The translations under genes were made by a program, and so were the position numbers. From Diplosphaera chodatii (lineage: Eukaryota; Chlorophyta; Trebouxiophyceae; Prasiolales; Stichococcaceae), in the NCBI GenBank assembly GCA_032358165.1, contig JAALGY010000020.1:2542001-2606000 (forward strand): 64,000 nt of DNA, in the 5' to 3' direction. Of the stretch, positions 48,701-60,015 are shown piece after piece (the stretch's first letter is position 1; every line of letters begins with the position of its first letter). The notes beneath the pieces are model-generated. The model was not told the DNA's origin and did not search any database. It was given only the letters and a program-made list of their open reading frames with translations.

Positions 48701-49817
48701 GCTGCAGCTGCTCAACTTGTCGCACAACCAGTTGCTGCAGCTGGATGGCTATCGCGTTCTTGCGCAAGCGCCTCTGCAACAGGTGCTCCACATGCGTCAG
48801 CCAATGCTTTGTGGACTGTGCATGTGGCACATCGTATGTCCCAGGCTGCACGCTTCCAACGACCTGAATTGCACCGTACATCCGGTGGTGAGCTAAGCAT
48901 CTTTACTTGTGTGACATCCCTGAGATTTCCCTTTCGGTTTCTTGCAGCTGGCATCCTGCAGGTGGCTGGACCTGCGGTGTGTCATCGGCATGTTTGCCCG
49001 CCAAGTGCCGCTTCAGTAAGCAGCCGCCGCTGCTGATCTGTCTGCTGCGCTGTGGACCAGCCACCTGGTCAGCTGCGCACGACGCACTGCTGCGCATGCA
49101 GCAGGAGTGAACTGCACTGCAGGCTGTGCGCACCGCCAGACGCTGACGGCGGACTACGCAATACCCCTTGCAGGCTGGATACCGTGGCGGCGTTAGCAGC
49201 CATGCCAGCCCTGGAGCGACTGGCGCTGCCGCCCACTGTGCCCCACGAGCCACTTGCTGACGTGCGAAGGGATGCTGCATGTCAAGAAGTGCTAGCGCTG
49301 CCGTCCATGCTGACTGTGCTCTGCTGCATCAGCGCTCAAGTGATGACAGCTTGCATCCCGTCCCGGCCTTCACTGCCTTCCATTACTTGACACTTCAGCC
49401 GCAGGGAATTCTGGGTCCACCAGAGCGGCTGGTCATCCCCAGTGTCTACACCGACAGCAGCCTCAGCCCAGACGACATGGTGAACACGCCTGGCTAACAC
49501 CTCCAGCTGGCTGCGCAGGTTGCTGTGCCTGCTTGGCATTGTGCGTCTGCGTTTCTAAATCCGCAAATTGTTTTCTGGTCTCCCATGCACACGGCTGACT
49601 GGCATCTGAATTGTTGCATCCATCCCTGCAGGAGGTCGCCCTGCTGGCGCAGCACCGCGGCGGAGGCATGCCGCCCATCCGGGTGGTGGCGGAGCTGCCC
49701 CAGTCGGACCAGTGGGCCACGGTGCACGTCGACCTGCCCTTTGGCGAAGTGAACGAGGTGCTGGGGGTGCAGCTGGACCGTACCATCATACGAGGGGTGG
49801 CCGATTTGATAGACTGA
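45743..49817 (+). pseudogene. F-box/LRR gene E (type II), frameshifted by a 10-bp tandem duplication
   Basis: Fourteen exons: 45743-45846, 45951-46020, 46140-46325, 46529-46597, 46788-46949, 47121-47249, 47443-47631, 47933-48034, 48221-48500, 48651-48782, 48948-49015, 49174-49261, 49399-49479, 49632-49817. The F-box reads DPPEQVVEALLARLPFSER. The exons not affected have the expected type II lengths. Exon 9 is 280 nt, not a multiple of three, because the 10-mer AGCTGCAGTG stands twice (48313-48332). The frame changes there and the downstream LRRs (LRDLRHLALL, LQLLNLSHN) are read out of frame. Everything else is open, including the last exon (MPPIRVVAELPQSDQW). It is either a very young pseudogene, a segregating allele, or a locus where slippage produces the full protein only in some alleles. 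Exon 2 uses a GC donor (46021). Confidence 0.75.
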
Positions 49818-50342
49818 CATACGATACATGTTCAGAGACTGACGTTGATTATTCACACAACTGCACTTGAACACTGAACACTGTGTAGGGCAGCGCCAAG
49901 CAACCTTGGCCAACGATGCGCATTTGCAATTGCCGGCCCCACTCTGTGTGGTTGCAAACTGTACCGAAGGTCGAGTGGATGCAGCGAAAGCCTTTTTTGC
50001 ACCCAGCAAGTGCAGTGCATCTAGGCTGGCCTGGAGGTGCCGCACTCGAACGTTGATGCACTTCAATGATACCACTTGCAGGCTGCACGCTGCAGCACAC
50101 CAGGCACACCGTGACCGTACCCTATACCGTAAGCCTACCTCGACAGCCCACTGCCAGGACCCCACACTCTGGACGTCTTTGTACACCAGTTCGCATCCAC
50201 AAACTCGCATCGCACTCTCCTACACCTGCATTTGCTTAAACAACGTATGCGCTGCACCACCCTGGACACCCACTAGACACACAGCTGGGGCAGTCGTTGC
50301 AACTGCACGACATCATCCTCTGCACCGCTGCCCTCGCAGCAG
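49818..50342. other. Convergent spacer between F-box/LRR genes E and F
   Basis: 525 bp between the facing stop codons of two type II copies; expected to hold both 3' UTRs. No exon or known motif. Confidence 0.4.
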
Positions 50343-53300
50343 TCAACTCGGCACCCCGCGCATGATGCTGCGGTCCAGCTGCACCCCCAGCACCTCGTTC
50401 ACTTCGCCAAAGGGCAGGTCGACGTGCACGGCCATCCACTGGTCCGACTGGGGCATCTCCGCCACCACCCTAATTGGCGGCATGCCCGGGCCACGGTGCT
50501 GCGCCAGCAGGGCAACCTCCTGCATTGCAGCACGACATACAGGAGCAGGGTTGCAACATGAAGTTTGATAACGTGGCACCCAGACAGAACTCGTCTTTCT
50601 GCAAGCAGCCTCTAAAGGGCAGACAACATTGCATTGTGACATCAGCGGACCAGACTACAACTCAGATGGACATACTGCCAAGGGGTACGGCAAATACCTA
50701 ACCAGAATCCAAATACAAATCAGACGGGCTTCACCGTGTCGTCCAGGCTGAGGGCGCTGTCGGCGTAGCCGCTGGGGATGGTCGCCTGCTCCGGCGGGGC
50801 TCGGATCCCGGCTGCCGGCTGCTCCGCACACAACTGATCGAAGGAAAGTCGAGCGTGATGGCCAAGATGAGACGCCAGCACTCTTGTCCAAAGCTCCGAC
50901 ACGTGCGCAGCTGAGCTCAGGCGGCGTGGGCAGCAGCGTCAACGAGCACACGCAGGTCACATAGGTGAGCAACACTGGGATGCATTGACGGATCGCACGT
51001 CAGCAGGTGGCTGCTGGGGCGCGGTGGGCGGCAGCGCCAGTTGCTCCAGGGCCGGCATTGCTGCTATAGCCGCCACTGTGTCCAGCCTGCGAAGGGGAAG
51101 GGAAATATAGTGCTCAAGCGTCTGGCACTGCATACAGCCTGCCATATGGTTTTGATACCTGCTGCATGTGCAAAAGCGAATCCCATGCTGCCATCCAGTC
51201 TGGCAGCCCACAAGACAGCAGACAGCGCAGCAGCAGCAGCTACTCACTGTAGCGGGACTGTGCGCGCCAACAAGCGCGTGTCGCACCGCAGGTCCAGCCA
51301 CCTGCAGGATGCCAGCTGCAGCAAACATGCCAAAGTGTTACAGAAGTGTCATCCAAGCCACACGTGACTTGCAGCCTAGCATGCCACTAGACAGCTTGTG
51401 GCAGTTGCTGGCTTAGCTGCTGGCCAGCCTCGTACAGCATGTGGCACATGATTTGCCATATATACTTGCTACCCACGGGAGCATTTGTTGCTGAGCACGC
51501 TCGCTGAGCACCTGATGCAGGGGCGCCTGTGCTAGGCAGCGGCAGCCATCGACCTGCAAGCCCTTGTTGTTCGACAGATTGAGCAGCTGCAGCTGTGACA
51601 GCTCGCACAGCTCCGCTGGCACCTCATGCATGTAGCAGTTCACCTGTGGATGCCATGCACATGTCTATAGTCTCTGGGTATTGCGATGATGCATGCGAGA
51701 GGCAGCAGTCTACAGCAAGCATTCGTTACCCGTCCTCACCAACAGAACAATCTGAGGTTTGCTGTTGCAGGGTGGCACAGCATGGGCCCGCACCAGGTGC
51801 AGGCTGATGAGCTGCGGCATCGCTTTGGCAGCGCTGCAGACGACGTGCAGCACTGGGCCTTGCAGGCCGAAATCTCGGCGGTGATGGAACGCCAGGTGGC
51901 GCAGGCCGCCCAGCGTGGGGAGGTGCAGCCCGAAGAAGTCGGTGCGGTCCTTGCAGAATACGTCTACCATCACACATTCGTCGTACGACATGCCATTGTC
52001 GTAACAATCAGCAGACCAGCGATTGTTGTACGCCGACACCACCAGCTGTGTGAGCCCTGGTGGCAGCCGCCCCACGTAGCGAGGCAGCGCAACCTGCAAA
52101 GCGGCATTGCGCACAAGCTGTGGCTGCAGATGTGCATGGAGGGCCACATTGGATACTTGGCCTCGCTATTGAAGATGTAGTCCAGAGTGTCACCGCTAGG
52201 CTGACACATAGCAGTAGTGTGAGCCCGGGCACTCGCGAAGTTCGGCTCAGTAGAATAGCAGTCCGGGGTGCGACAGGTTGGTGGCACCTGCAGCGCCTCA
52301 AGGCTTGTGAGGGTGCTCAGCTGGTGCGGGAGGTCCGGCTGCCGCATGAGCGGCGGGCGGCAGTCGCCCTGTAGGGTCAGCCGCCGCAGCTGCGGGCGGG
52401 GGGCAGGCAGGAAGCAGGGGTCAGTGGCGCTGAGCTGCTGCACAGGACTGCTGCACGACGACAGTCTGACAGCATCTGTTGGTGAGAGAGCAAGGGCATT
52501 GTGCCTGCAGAGCTGCGCATGTCCCATGAGGCACCTCACTGATGGTGCAGCTCTGCATCATCCTACACATGCTCAGCTGCACGCCTAGGTACCACCACAG
52601 GTAGAGCATTGTGCGCCGCACAATCACAAGGATCGTAAATCTTCCAACCATACTGACTCCGAACTTGCTGAGAACATCCGCACCTGGGGCAGGTGTGGCA
52701 GGCCATTGGGGCAATACTCCCAGCCGATGTCGTGCAGCATCAGGCTACTTAGCGCCGTGAGCCGCGACATCACAGCGGGCAGCGGCCGGGCATTGCATGT
52801 GATTAGCACCCCTGGTCTGCCTGCCCACTGCCCGTAACTCGGAACATAGCCAAGCGCCAGCGTCTGCAACGCCTGGCACATGATGCGCACACCTCAGCAT
52901 AGGGCAGCCACATCAACGAACATGGTTATAGGTGCTCTGCAGCATGAAGGTGCGGTTAGAGTGCATGTTGCAACTGCATGGGTTGCACGCGACATTCGTA
53001 CCGGGAGTGTCACAGCCATGTGGGTCAGCAGCCGCATGATGTCAGGCTGCCCGTAGACAGGCACTTCGTCCTGCAAGAGCTCTGCGCCTGCTTGTTTTGC
53101 TTCCTCGTCCATAAATGTGATAGCAAGGTCCTGCGCCACAGCAGGCGTCAGGTGTCAGGAGACAGTCCAAGGCTGATCGTTAGATGCTTGTGGATGACTG
53201 TTCTTGGCAATGCCTCATGTTCAACAATCCATGCTCATTCTGCAGCAGACCTCTCACTTGTTATTTATTGGTAAAAATGCAGCCCTCTCAGACAGGCTGG

Positions 53301-54643
53301 AACGCATATGCACCTGGTGGCGGTGTTGTCTTGATATGACGCACCTGCAGCAGGGGCAGCTGCGCCAGGGCCGCCATGAGGCTGCCGTCCGACACATGCA
53401 CCAGCCCGAGCAGCGCCAGCTGCCGCAGGCGGCCGCCCATGCTGGCGATGCCCACCAGGCTGCTCTTGGTCAGCCCCAGAGCGGCGCAGCTATCCAGCCG
53501 CAACGCCTGCACACAGCCAGCGACTGCTCCGGAAGTGAGCATGATGTACTGAGCGGGGTCACTGGGTGCTGCCAGCGGTGTGTTTGCCAGTGGGGGTGTT
53601 TCAAAGCCGCTACAACTCACTGCACACATCTGCTCAGACACACATAGGTGGCGACTATTCGTACTACTGTCCGAATCTCAAGTCGTTATGAGGCACCTTA
53701 ATCACCCTGCCCCCAGTCTTCACGACAGTGCTCTGAATGCACGCACCTGGAGTGAGGGTGCAGTAGCAGCGAGGGCATGCAGGAACGCAGCCAGTAGTCC
53801 ATCCTCCGCCAACGCCTGGCACGGCACCATTGAAATTATAGAACGCCGCCCGTCCACAGCCGTTAGTTCCGGTGTCGAGCCATGCTTTCAAGCTCACGTT
53901 CTGGGTTTTGGCTGTGCAGGGTGCCATGCATGTACTGAGAGCACATGCATGCACGTATGCTCGAACCATGAAACTTGTACGCAGCGCACATATCCCGACA
54001 GAAGTTGCTTTTGTGACGGAGGATGCTGTGCAAGCCCACACCCCGGTGTTGAATGCTGTGCTGCACTGGGCTTGCAGCAGCCCGCCGCCGTGGGCCCACA
54101 GCCAGCGCTGCAGCGGCAGGAACAGCTGCAGCCGCTCCTCAGCCTCGTCATCTAAGTCGTCAAGGCTGATGTCGTCAACGTCGTCGAGTACAGTGTCCCA
54201 CTTGTCTTCATGCCCGATATTGAGCGCCTGCACGATAACAGCACTTGACGCTAAGCTTGTTGACAAGTGCCGGTTGCCTGAACAGCCGACCAAGCTGTGT
54301 GGTGACGGTTAGGGGCACCGCACACTAGATAAGCTCCAGGCTTGCCTGCCACAGTTGCAGGCCGGGCTGTGTCAGATGCTGGCGCCAGGCACGGCAGACG
54401 CCCACCGCCCTGACCCTGCATCGCAGCTGACGCTAGGTTCGCACGAAATGAGGCCGCTGCTGGTAGCATGGGAGCGTAGCAAGCCTAGCGTAGGCAAGGG
54501 GTCCCAGGACATACAGTCACCCGCGGTTTAACCCCGCACCTTTCAGGAAAGGGCACATGTGCCAGCAGTGCCTCCACCACCTGCTCCGGAGGGTCCAGGG
54601 TGGGCTGCAGGCTGCGGCGGCTCCGCTGGCGTCTGGTCTGCAA
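50343..54643 (-). CDS. F-box/LRR protein F (type II, open but start codon lost)
   Basis: Fourteen open exons: 54540-54643, 54346-54415, 54042-54227, 53747-53815, 53345-53506, 53002-53130, 52684-52872, 52288-52389, 51794-52093, 51512-51643, 51248-51315, 50999-51086, 50735-50818, 50343-50519. Total is about 619 aa with all phases matching. F-box: DPPEQVVEALLAHVPFPER. The last exon reads MPPIRVVAEMPQSDQWMAV, then VNEVLGVQLDRSIMRGV. At the position of the ATG of gene C this copy has TTG (54643-54641), and no ATG precedes it in frame before a stop. Exon 1 still has exactly 104 nt. It may start at a non-AUG codon, use an upstream spliced leader exon, or be dead. Exon 9 is longest here because of an acidic insertion. 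Exon 2 has a GC donor (54345-54344). Confidence 0.72.
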
Positions 54644-55291
54644 CTCACCTGCTCGGTCAAATAGAACTGCAGCACCCAGCGCGTTGGCCCCTGAGAAGTG
54701 CACCCATCAAGCCTTAGCACAGGGCGGCACGGCAACCGTGGAGGCTGCAGTGGGAACGCAGCACCTCATCCAAAACGTTCGCATTGAGGAGGCATTGCTG
54801 GTGGGACTGACTGCAACCGACGCGCTGGTGTTGCACCTGGTGTTTCGTGAGTTCACGTCAGACACCGCGTCATGGCCATTGAAGGCGTTGGCGGATGGTG
54901 ATTGGTGATGCAGGTGTAGTTGATATCTATGTGAGTGTGACTTTGAGACCAGCTGAACCCAAGGTCCTGACGAGGGTGGCCTGGTCGCTGACCCAGAAGA
55001 TCGCACCTGGGACATGGTGAGATTGACCCCCGCCGATTAGTATTCGGCGGCACACGACCTGGCTCCTCAGTTTTCACCCCAAGTCGTAGGACATGAGGGT
55101 CTTCTGGCGGTAGCGGTCGATATACACGGTGCACCACCCAGCATCGCAAGATGCGCATGCTGCTGCATGAGAGCAGTAGTGCATGAAATGCGCCTTACAC
55201 GTTGTTCAATTCCGCAAATCCGCTGGATAGTGATGCTGCTGGGTGTCATGTGTTGACGTATCTACATGCCCTGTGTAGTATATCCATTGAT
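54644..55291. promoter_or_regulatory. Upstream region of F-box/LRR gene F, duplicated from the gene C flank or vice versa
   Basis: The part at about 54870-55055 aligns with about 40670-40890. This is the same gene order and orientation as the C-D spacer, with the 3' end of a type I gene beyond it in both cases, supporting a two-gene segmental duplication. It contains the conserved hairpin at 55030-55050. Confidence 0.55.
55030..55050. repeat. Conserved hairpin upstream of F-box/LRR gene F
   Basis: Stem CCGCCGA/TCGGCGG with loop TTAGTAT; the counterpart is at 40864-40884. Stem arms are identical while two of seven loop bases differ. Confidence 0.75.
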
Positions 55292-58200
55292 CTAAACCCC
55301 TGGCACAATGCTGCGGTCCAGCTGCACCCCCAGCATGTCGTTGACCGCCGCAAAGGGCAGCTCAATGGTCACGGCAGCCCAGCCGTCTGACTCAGGCATT
55401 TCCGTCACCACCCTGATGGGCGGCAGGCCTGGGGTCCGACACAGCGCCAGCTCCGCTTGCTCCTGCAGTAGCAAGACAAGATGCAAGCCGTGAATCAGCT
55501 GACAACAAGCCAGCACATAAAGTATGCGATGTATATGCCAATGTAAACTACTGGCATGCAGACCTGCAGCCCACCTGCTGGAAGAGTGCGAACGCTGGCT
55601 GGCCATTGCTGACGCACGGTAGCGCCAGCTGCTCCAGGGCTGGCATGGCCGCGATTGCCCCACGTGTGTCCGCACTACGGGCAGCTCCCAGAGATTGTGC
55701 CATGCCATGCAACCCCGGCACTCGCACAAGGGCAGCAGGGTAGATCATGCGACAGATGACATGATGCGCGCGATGGCATGTAGCAGGTGCTGCTGGACAG
55801 TCAAAAACAGCGCATACATGCACCTCGGCAAACTAGTACAAGGGTGCAGTGCTCACTTGAGCGGTAGTGGGCTGAGAAGGCATGGCGAGCTCTGGCGCAG
55901 GTCCAGTTGTCTGCAGGACGTCAGCTGCACAACCCCGCCAGACATTCAGCAACAATGGCTGTATGGTCTGGGGTTTGAAACGCCTGCTGCATGACAGGCA
56001 TGCAACTTGCCAGCACATTCCTGCCGATCCATGTTGCACACTCGCTGACAGCCGGCATGCTCAGCACCTTATGGAGCGGCGCCTGCGCAATGCGCCTGTG
56101 GCCCATGAGCTGCAGCGATGGGTTGTGAGACAAGTTGAGCAGCTGCAGTCGCGACAGCTTGCATAGCGGCCCTGGCACATCTTTGAGGTTGCAATTCACC
56201 TGCACATAAGATGTGCACTAGCTTTGCCACATAATATCATGCAGGGAAAGCTTGCGTGCGCCTGCATCGTTGAGCAGCAACCCACAGGTGAACTTCGCCT
56301 TGCCTGCAGACTCCGATGCACACATTCGGTGTGCAGTGGAACGAAATAGATTTTAAGGACGCACCAGATGCAGGCTGATCAAGTGCGGCAGCGCCCCAGC
56401 AGAAGTGCAAATGCTGTGCAGATGTAAGGCGCCAATCTCTGGCAGCTTATCAAAGGCTAGGTGGCGAAGCCCGTGCAACGCTGGCAGGTGCAGCTGGCAG
56501 AAGTTGTAGCTCTCGGCACGCGCATCACTGTGCCTGTCATATGTGTGCAGCGCCGAGACCGCCAGCTGCGTCAGGCCCGGCGGCAGGCGCCCCGGCCAGT
56601 GTGGCAGCGTGACCTGCAGGTGGCGCAGGAGGTGGAGGTCTCCGGGTGCAACAGCGTGATATTGGACGACAACTGGAACCAATCGCCATCAGGCACGGCT
56701 CTGAGACATCTGATACAGTTGAACACACTTGCACAAGTCAACTGTGTCACGTGCACGGTTGAAGAGATGTGCACAGAAGTGCAGTACTGTGAGGCGAGCG
56801 GTGGTCTCCAGAGTCTCCAGCCGAGCAATGTCAAGCACAGCAGCGGACGCCCGGCTGAACACAGGGTGGCCTCTGCCCTGCGCACCACTGCGCCATAGCA
56901 GCTTCTGCTGTTCAGGACCATCGTTGAGGCTGCAGGGTGGCACCTGTAGCGCCTCCAGTCGTGTCAGCGCGCTCAGCCGGTGAACAACCGGGGGCTGGTA
57001 CTTGCTTGATGTAGTGTAGTCGCCCTGAACGCACAGCCGTCGCAGCTGCAAGGTCAAGACAAGCACAGTTTCTAGATGCGATGCTGGACAGTCAGTACTT
57101 GTGTAGTACTTGTGCTGAAGTACTTTGCCAGCCAAGCATGCTGATTATGGTGCAGATAAGTATAGTATGCCGCATGCGGCAGTGCTCGGCTTGTGGCAAA
57201 TAATGCAAGCCTTTCACACAGGCGCATGCTGTCTGACTTGCAGGCGACTGCTGCTCAGCTGCGCCCAGCAGTATGCCAGACAGCAGGGACCAGCCAAGCA
57301 GAACGCAGCGCAGCTCTCCAGACCCAACGGTAGGAGCTTTAGTCATGCAGAGCAGGATGCCTCGGGCGTCGCAGATGCAGCACCTGAGGCAGTCGTGGTG
57401 GGCCTCCCGGAGTGTATTTCCAGCCGACATTGTGCAGCATCAGGCTGCTCAGCTGCAAAAGCCGTGACATCGCTGCCGGCAGCGGCTTGTCATGCACTGC
57501 AACATCGGCGACTTGCCAATCCTCGTCATGATGCGAAAGGTGGCCAAGCGCCAGCGTCTGCAATGCCTGCATAAGGTCCGCGAGAAGTGTAAGTATTGGC
57601 TTACAGCACAGCATTTGCACCATGCGCTGCTGCAAAAGGCGGCATTTTCTAGGCAATCGATTCTGGCGCATGTAGCTGCTGCCGAAATGCTGTCGTGGAA
57701 GGCTAACACTGATGCTGCAGTGTTGGATGCGTGGACATGCTTACCGGGCATGCTGTGGCAATGCCGTCCAGCAGCAGCATCATGTCGGGCTCCTCGTAAA
57801 CGTAATCATCTTCAGGCTCGTCACTGTCTTCATAGCTCTCTGTTTCCCCGATGAAGATCAGCGCCAGATCCTGCAGCCCGCACAGCCACAGGCAACTGTG
57901 GCACTGCTGCGGGGCCAAATCTGCAGGGTGGCGCTGTGCTGCACTGATTCTGCCCGATGGCCCCAAAGCAATCCCCCACTGCAGCGCTACCTATGCATGC
58001 ACATCTCCAAGACACATGCAGTGCCGCGCGATGGTGCGACATGCATACAGCTCTACTGAGGCAGCTGCTGCAACCTCAAGTCACAACGGTGCACCTGCAG
58101 CAGGGGCAGCCGCGCCAGTGTCGCCACGAGGCTATCTCTGACACACGGTGCAGCCCGAGCAGCGCCAGCTGCCGCAGGCCGCCCATGCCGGCGATGCCCA

Positions 58201-59169
58201 CCAGGCTGCTGTCGGTCATGCCCCTGGCGGCGCAGTCATCCAGCCGCAGCGCCTGCATCATGGACTGCTGCAGTGCTGAATTCCCAATACCTGGCTCACA
58301 CCAAGTGAAGTGCAGAAGCACGTCAGAATGGGCAGCGCTGATGCGAAGCCGTGGGTTGTTGCTCAAGCCGTGGTTGTGATCCCGCAGGCACTGGGATTGA
58401 GTGCACCTGCAGCGAGTTTTCGCCCCTGGCAAGGTCACAAAGGAGCGAACGCAGCCGGCCGTCCTCCCGCCTGCCCTGTCGGAACAAACCATGACATGTG
58501 CTGCTTGTGCCATCCGTCAGGTCAAATACTGACTGCTCTGAAGGCACCTCGCGTAACAACGTGCGTTTAATTCTAGTTGTGCACCAGGGGCAGTAGAGGC
58601 TGGCCAGTGGGTGCTGAATGAGCGAGGGGATGCCCACCCTGGGGTTGAAGGACGTGCTGCACTGCACCTGCAGCAGCCCGCCGCCGTAGCGCCACAGCCA
58701 CCGCCAAAGCGGGTGATCAGGCTGCAGCAGGTCACTGGTCCCAGCGTTTCCCACTTCATTACCACTGGCGGCCGGTTGAACCGGGATAGTCCACCCACCA
58801 TGGTGTCCAATGCTGGCCGCCTGCGCTGCCATGGCACCAGGTGTCTGGCATTTTTCGGACTGCCACTCCCAAGCACAGCGCAGTGGGCATTGTGCCTGCC
58901 ACACGGTTGGCTGCTCCAGCCTCACCTGCCACAAGCAGCAAGCCTCGCTGTACCAGGTGTTGGTCCCAGGCACGGCAGACGGCTGCCGCCCTGACCCTGC
59001 AAACGGACTTCAGGGATCTCAGCAGGTTGACTTGCGTTGCACGCCAATCCGTTTGTAGATCTAGCGCTGCTTGGCCATAAGGATCAAGGCATGTGCCGCA
59101 CCTCTCTTCAAAGGGCACCTGCGCCAGCACTCGCTCCAGCACCTCTCCCGGCAAGTCCTGGGCCGTCAT
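55292..59169 (-). pseudogene. F-box/LRR gene G (type I), with two single-base indels
   Basis: Thirteen exons: 59102-59169 (or from an in-frame ATG at 59232), 58926-58996, 58638-58820, 58407-58475, 58095-58252, 57745-57870, 57384-57566, 56944-57045, 56365-56613, 56068-56199, 55857-55924, 55575-55674, 55292-55462. F-box: LPGEVLERVLAQVPFEER. Exon 2 is 71 nt where all other copies have 70 (one extra T in CTGCTTGTGG), and exon 5 is 158 nt where 162 is usual (a 3-nt and a 1-nt loss, the latter near 58137). The first indel could be bypassed by an earlier donor (CTT|GTGGCA) that keeps frame; the second cannot be by anything I see. The last exon (LPPIRVVTEMPESDGW, then VNDMLGVQLDRSIVPGV) is intact. 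Confidence 0.7.
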
Positions 59170-59232
59170 GCGGGCAGAAAGCGAGGTGCTGGCGGTGTTT
59201 CTGGTCGCAAGTGCCTGGCTAAGCCACAGCAC

Positions 59233-60015
59233 GCTGCCTCCCGTAGCCCACTAGGTGTGGACACATGTCATGACCTTAATGGTGCATGTGGATGATTCAT
59301 GGTGACTGCCAATGCTCATGTAGGGTCTTTAGCTGCTTGAGTGCTGGAGGTGACTGACTCACTGGTGTCAGCAAGCTGCTCTGCCTGCCTAGGTCCTGAT
59401 CAACCTCAGATCACCTCCCCCTTGGAATCGACGGTCAGTCAGCAGCCTCAGAAACCTGGCACGCTGCATGTGATAGCATGATCACCTGGATGCTAGATGC
59501 TATGAAGGTGTGTTCAAGTGTGGCAGTGATAGGTCATGATGCATGCACAATGAATGAAGACTTTGCGCCCGTACTGATCTGCGTTCTCAGCTGCAGTACA
59601 ACATCAGGCCCCATCTTGATGCGCCCTGATGCAGTGGGATGGGATCACGGCTCACAGCAGCTGCCTGCGGAACTGCACATTCATCGTGGTGAATGGGGCG
59701 GCACCATGTGGAACGCGAGCTAGGAATCAAGTGGCTAGCCTTCCGGCCGCACACCCTCAGATCACTGGAAGATACTGTACGAGTATTTAGTGTAGTGTGC
59801 AAGCGTATGTTCTTCCACTGAGCAGCTTCGAACACACAGCACAATCAGCAAGCTCAACTTGCCCAGTCTCGAGTCTGTGGGTCTGCACATATGGCGCAAT
59901 CTACAACATCAGTTCGTCAACAGTGGCAGCGGGTGGCCGATCTGCCACGCATTGCACACGCTGTTTGCGCAATGGCATGTGTGATGCCGAGTAGCTGCTG
60001 AACGTTGTATGGCAT
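59233..60015. other. Spacer between F-box/LRR genes G and H
   Basis: 783 bp, the longest gap inside the array. It should contain the promoter of G and the 3' UTR of H. No exon, mobile element or hairpin of the C/F type seen. Confidence 0.4.
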
